From DATKXO01 sp035528995 (lineage in GTDB: Bacteria > Planctomycetota > Phycisphaerae > UBA1845), in contig DATKXO010000451.1 in NCBI GenBank assembly GCA_035528995.1, positions 1-15,263 on the forward strand: 15,263 nt of DNA. The letters run 5' to 3'. The notes beneath the pieces are model-generated. The model was not told the origin of the DNA. It searched no databases and saw only the letters and a program-made list of their open reading frames with translations. Position 1 is the first letter of the stretch. Each line of letters opens with the position of its first letter. Made by a program: the position numbers and the translations under genes. Shown piece by piece: positions 14,113-15,263 of this stretch.

Positions 14113-14658
14113 CTAGTCGTATTTCACCAGCTCGTACGGCAGATCGACGGGCTTGTCGTTCAACAGGGCCACCAACGCCTCCCACAGCGTGTCCGCCGAT
14201 GGCGGGCAGCCGGGCAAGTGGTAATCGATCTTGACCACCTCGTGGCACGGATAAACCTTGTCCAGCAGCAGAGGGATTTCCGGATCGTTGGGCACCTGCC
14301 CGCTCGGGTTGTACACCGACGGGCCGTTCCGGTAGGCCTCGTCCAGGCACTCCTGCAGCGGCACCATGTTCCGCATGGCCGGTATCCCGCCCATGATGGC
14401 GCAGTCGCCGACCGAGATCAGGATGTCGCAATGCCGCCGGAAATCCTGCAGCACTCGCACGTTCTCCTCGTTGGCGCAGCCCCCCTCGATCAGCCCCATC
14501 CGGCACCGCCCGGTGAACTCCTTGAAGTCGTTGATCGGCGACTTGTCGAAGTCCACCAGCTCGAGCAGCTTCAGGATGCGCTCGTCGATGTCCAGCAGCG
14601 ACATGTGGCAGCCGAAGCAGCCCGCCAGCGACGTCGTTGCGATTCTCGGCTTGGCCAT
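14113..14658 (-). CDS. hoxY: Bidirectional [NiFe] hydrogenase small subunit HoxY
   Basis: HoxY pairs with HoxH and passes electrons to the diaphorase through one proximal [4Fe-4S] cluster. The 181-residue protein is short, as expected for group 3 small subunits that lack the medial and distal clusters. Cluster ligands are C14 and C17 (GCFGC), C86 (VGDCAIMGG) and C151 (LPGCPP). There is no twin-arginine signal, so it is cytoplasmic. I chose the ATG at 14658 (MAKPRIATTSLAGCFGC): it gives the family-typical N-terminus and has GAGGACGAGG just upstream. An open extension of 45 residues before it overlaps hoxU and looks non-coding. It begins 11 bases after the hoxU stop. The call is very secure. 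Confidence 0.95.
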   Translation of the reverse strand: MAKPRIATTSLAGCFGCHMSLLDIDERILKLLELVDFDKSPINDFKEFTGRCRMGLIEGGCANEENVRVLQDFRRHCDILISVGDCAIMGGIPAMRNMVPLQECLDEAYRNGPSVYNPSGQVPNDPEIPLLLDKVYPCHEVVKIDYHLPGCPPSADTLWEALVALLNDKPVDLPYELVKYD

Positions 14659-14669
14659 GGTCCTCGTCC

Positions 14670-15263
14670 TCACTCGCCCTGCGCCGGCTCGGGTGCCTCG
14701 ATGTCCGAGCCGATCGGCCGGTGGTCGTACTGACGTTGCCCGATCGGCACCGCGTAACCCACGCGTTTCTTCAGGATGGCCCCTACCGGACACACGTCCA
14801 CCACCCGGTCGGACAGATCGATCTTTGTGTCGGCCAGCCGTGCCCGAGCGTTGACCGCCACTTTCTTGGTTGGTCCGCGCCCGACGAACCCGAACACGTT
14901 CTTGCCGTCAATGTCCCGCGACGCCCGGACGCACCGGGCGCACAGAATGCACCGGTTGCGGTCGATGAAGATGTCCGGGTGGGAGGCGTCCACGTCCCGC
15001 TTGGGAAACAGATACGGATACTTCGGAGCCGCGATGCCGAAACGGTAGGCCAACGCCTGCAGCTCGCAGCTCCCGCTCTTCTCGCAATACATGCAGAAGT
15101 GGTTGCCCTCCACGAACAGCATCTCGATCAGGTTGCGCCGGTAGTGGTTCAGCTTCTCCGTGTTGTTGAGCACCACCATGCCCGGGCTGATCGGCTGCGT
15201 GCAGGCCGACTGCGGCCGCCCGTTGACCAGCACCGTGCACAACCGGCAGCCCCCCCACGGGAC
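14670..15263 (-). CDS. hoxU: Hydrogenase diaphorase-linked iron-sulfur subunit HoxU, 5' end cut by window edge
   Basis: HoxU, related to the N-terminal part of NuoG, relays electrons between the HoxF NADH site and HoxY. The visible 197 residues lack the start codon; the family is about 230-240 long. In order they show the end of the [2Fe-2S] ferredoxin domain (VPWGGCRLCTV...SACTQP, with one ligand off the edge), the His-ligated [4Fe-4S] segment EGNHFCMYCEKSGSCELQ in its HoxU form, and a further cluster from CILCARCVRASRDIDGK and CPVGAI. RDIDGKNVFGFVGRG is a typical HoxU stretch. The frame continues upstream through the window edge, so an internal TTG start at 15242 is not the real one. It leads directly into hoxY. 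hoxF and perhaps hoxE are expected beyond the edge. Confidence 0.94.
   Translation of the reverse strand, partial: VPWGGCRLCTVLVNGRPQSACTQPISPGMVVLNNTEKLNHYRRNLIEMLFVEGNHFCMYCEKSGSCELQALAYRFGIAAPKYPYLFPKRDVDASHPDIFIDRNRCILCARCVRASRDIDGKNVFGFVGRGPTKKVAVNARARLADTKIDLSDRVVDVCPVGAILKKRVGYAVPIGQRQYDHRPIGSDIEAPEPAQGE

Noticed and set aside
12730..14733. A 667-codon open frame on the plus strand
   Set aside because: It is antisense to hoxH and hoxY, both identified by metal-ligand motifs. It is long only because GC-rich antisense frames lack stops.
14659..14793. A 45-codon N-terminal extension of the hoxY frame
   Set aside because: It overlaps hoxU, is Arg/Gly-rich and is not part of the family; the ATG at 14658 has a ribosome site.
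1..15263. CRISPR arrays, tRNA or rRNA genes, insertion sequences, prophage or defence genes
   Set aside because: I looked for regularly spaced repeats, tRNA cloverleafs, transposase or integrase motifs and defence domains and saw none. The hydrogenase region is an ordinary metabolic operon apart from the receiver gene.

Overview
The window is GC-rich bacterial DNA with compact gene spacing. It probably comes from a Planctomycetota/PVC-type bacterium, possibly Phycisphaerae-like. The main hints are a TMTC-like membrane glycosyltransferase fused to TPR repeats, a zinc-ribbon/DUF2007-like protein, a glutaminyl-tRNA synthetase gene, and mixed use of Shine-Dalgarno and apparently SD-less starts. 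This placement rests on recalled gene content, not on a marker gene or a search.

Left part (1-5960): a 3'-truncated glnS on the minus strand diverges from a 708-residue TMTC-like glycosyltransferase with seven TPRs. That gene converges, across tandem hairpins, on a small TerB-like gene. TerB diverges from a three-zinc-finger protein that has a perfect TATAAT box 8 bases before its ATG. The zinc-finger gene converges on an SDR-family gene whose catalytic Tyr and Lys are replaced.

Middle part (5961-10603): three plus-strand genes encode envelope or exported proteins. They are an M2 (ACE-like) zinc peptidase with a signal peptide, a single-pass membrane protein of unknown function, and an exported S41 (IRBP/tricorn-like) peptidase. 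A 317-base gap before the S41 gene holds no convincing intact gene. At its left edge, antisense to the end of the membrane protein gene, is a short minus-strand stretch resembling the N-terminus of a threonine synthase, possibly a relic.

Right part (15263 down to 10654, all minus strand): a tightly packed operon for a bidirectional NAD-linked (group 3d, Hox-type) [NiFe] hydrogenase. The order is hoxU (5' end cut by the window edge), hoxY, hoxH, a HoxW-type maturation endopeptidase, a single-domain CheY-like response regulator, hypA and hypB. HoxU relays electrons between the diaphorase and the HoxYH hydrogenase module. The endopeptidase removes the 25-residue tail of HoxH after nickel is delivered by HypA/HypB. 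The hoxE/hoxF diaphorase genes, if present, would lie beyond position 15263. The least expected element is the response regulator gene, which overlaps the protease gene by 4 bases inside this operon and has no kinase in view.
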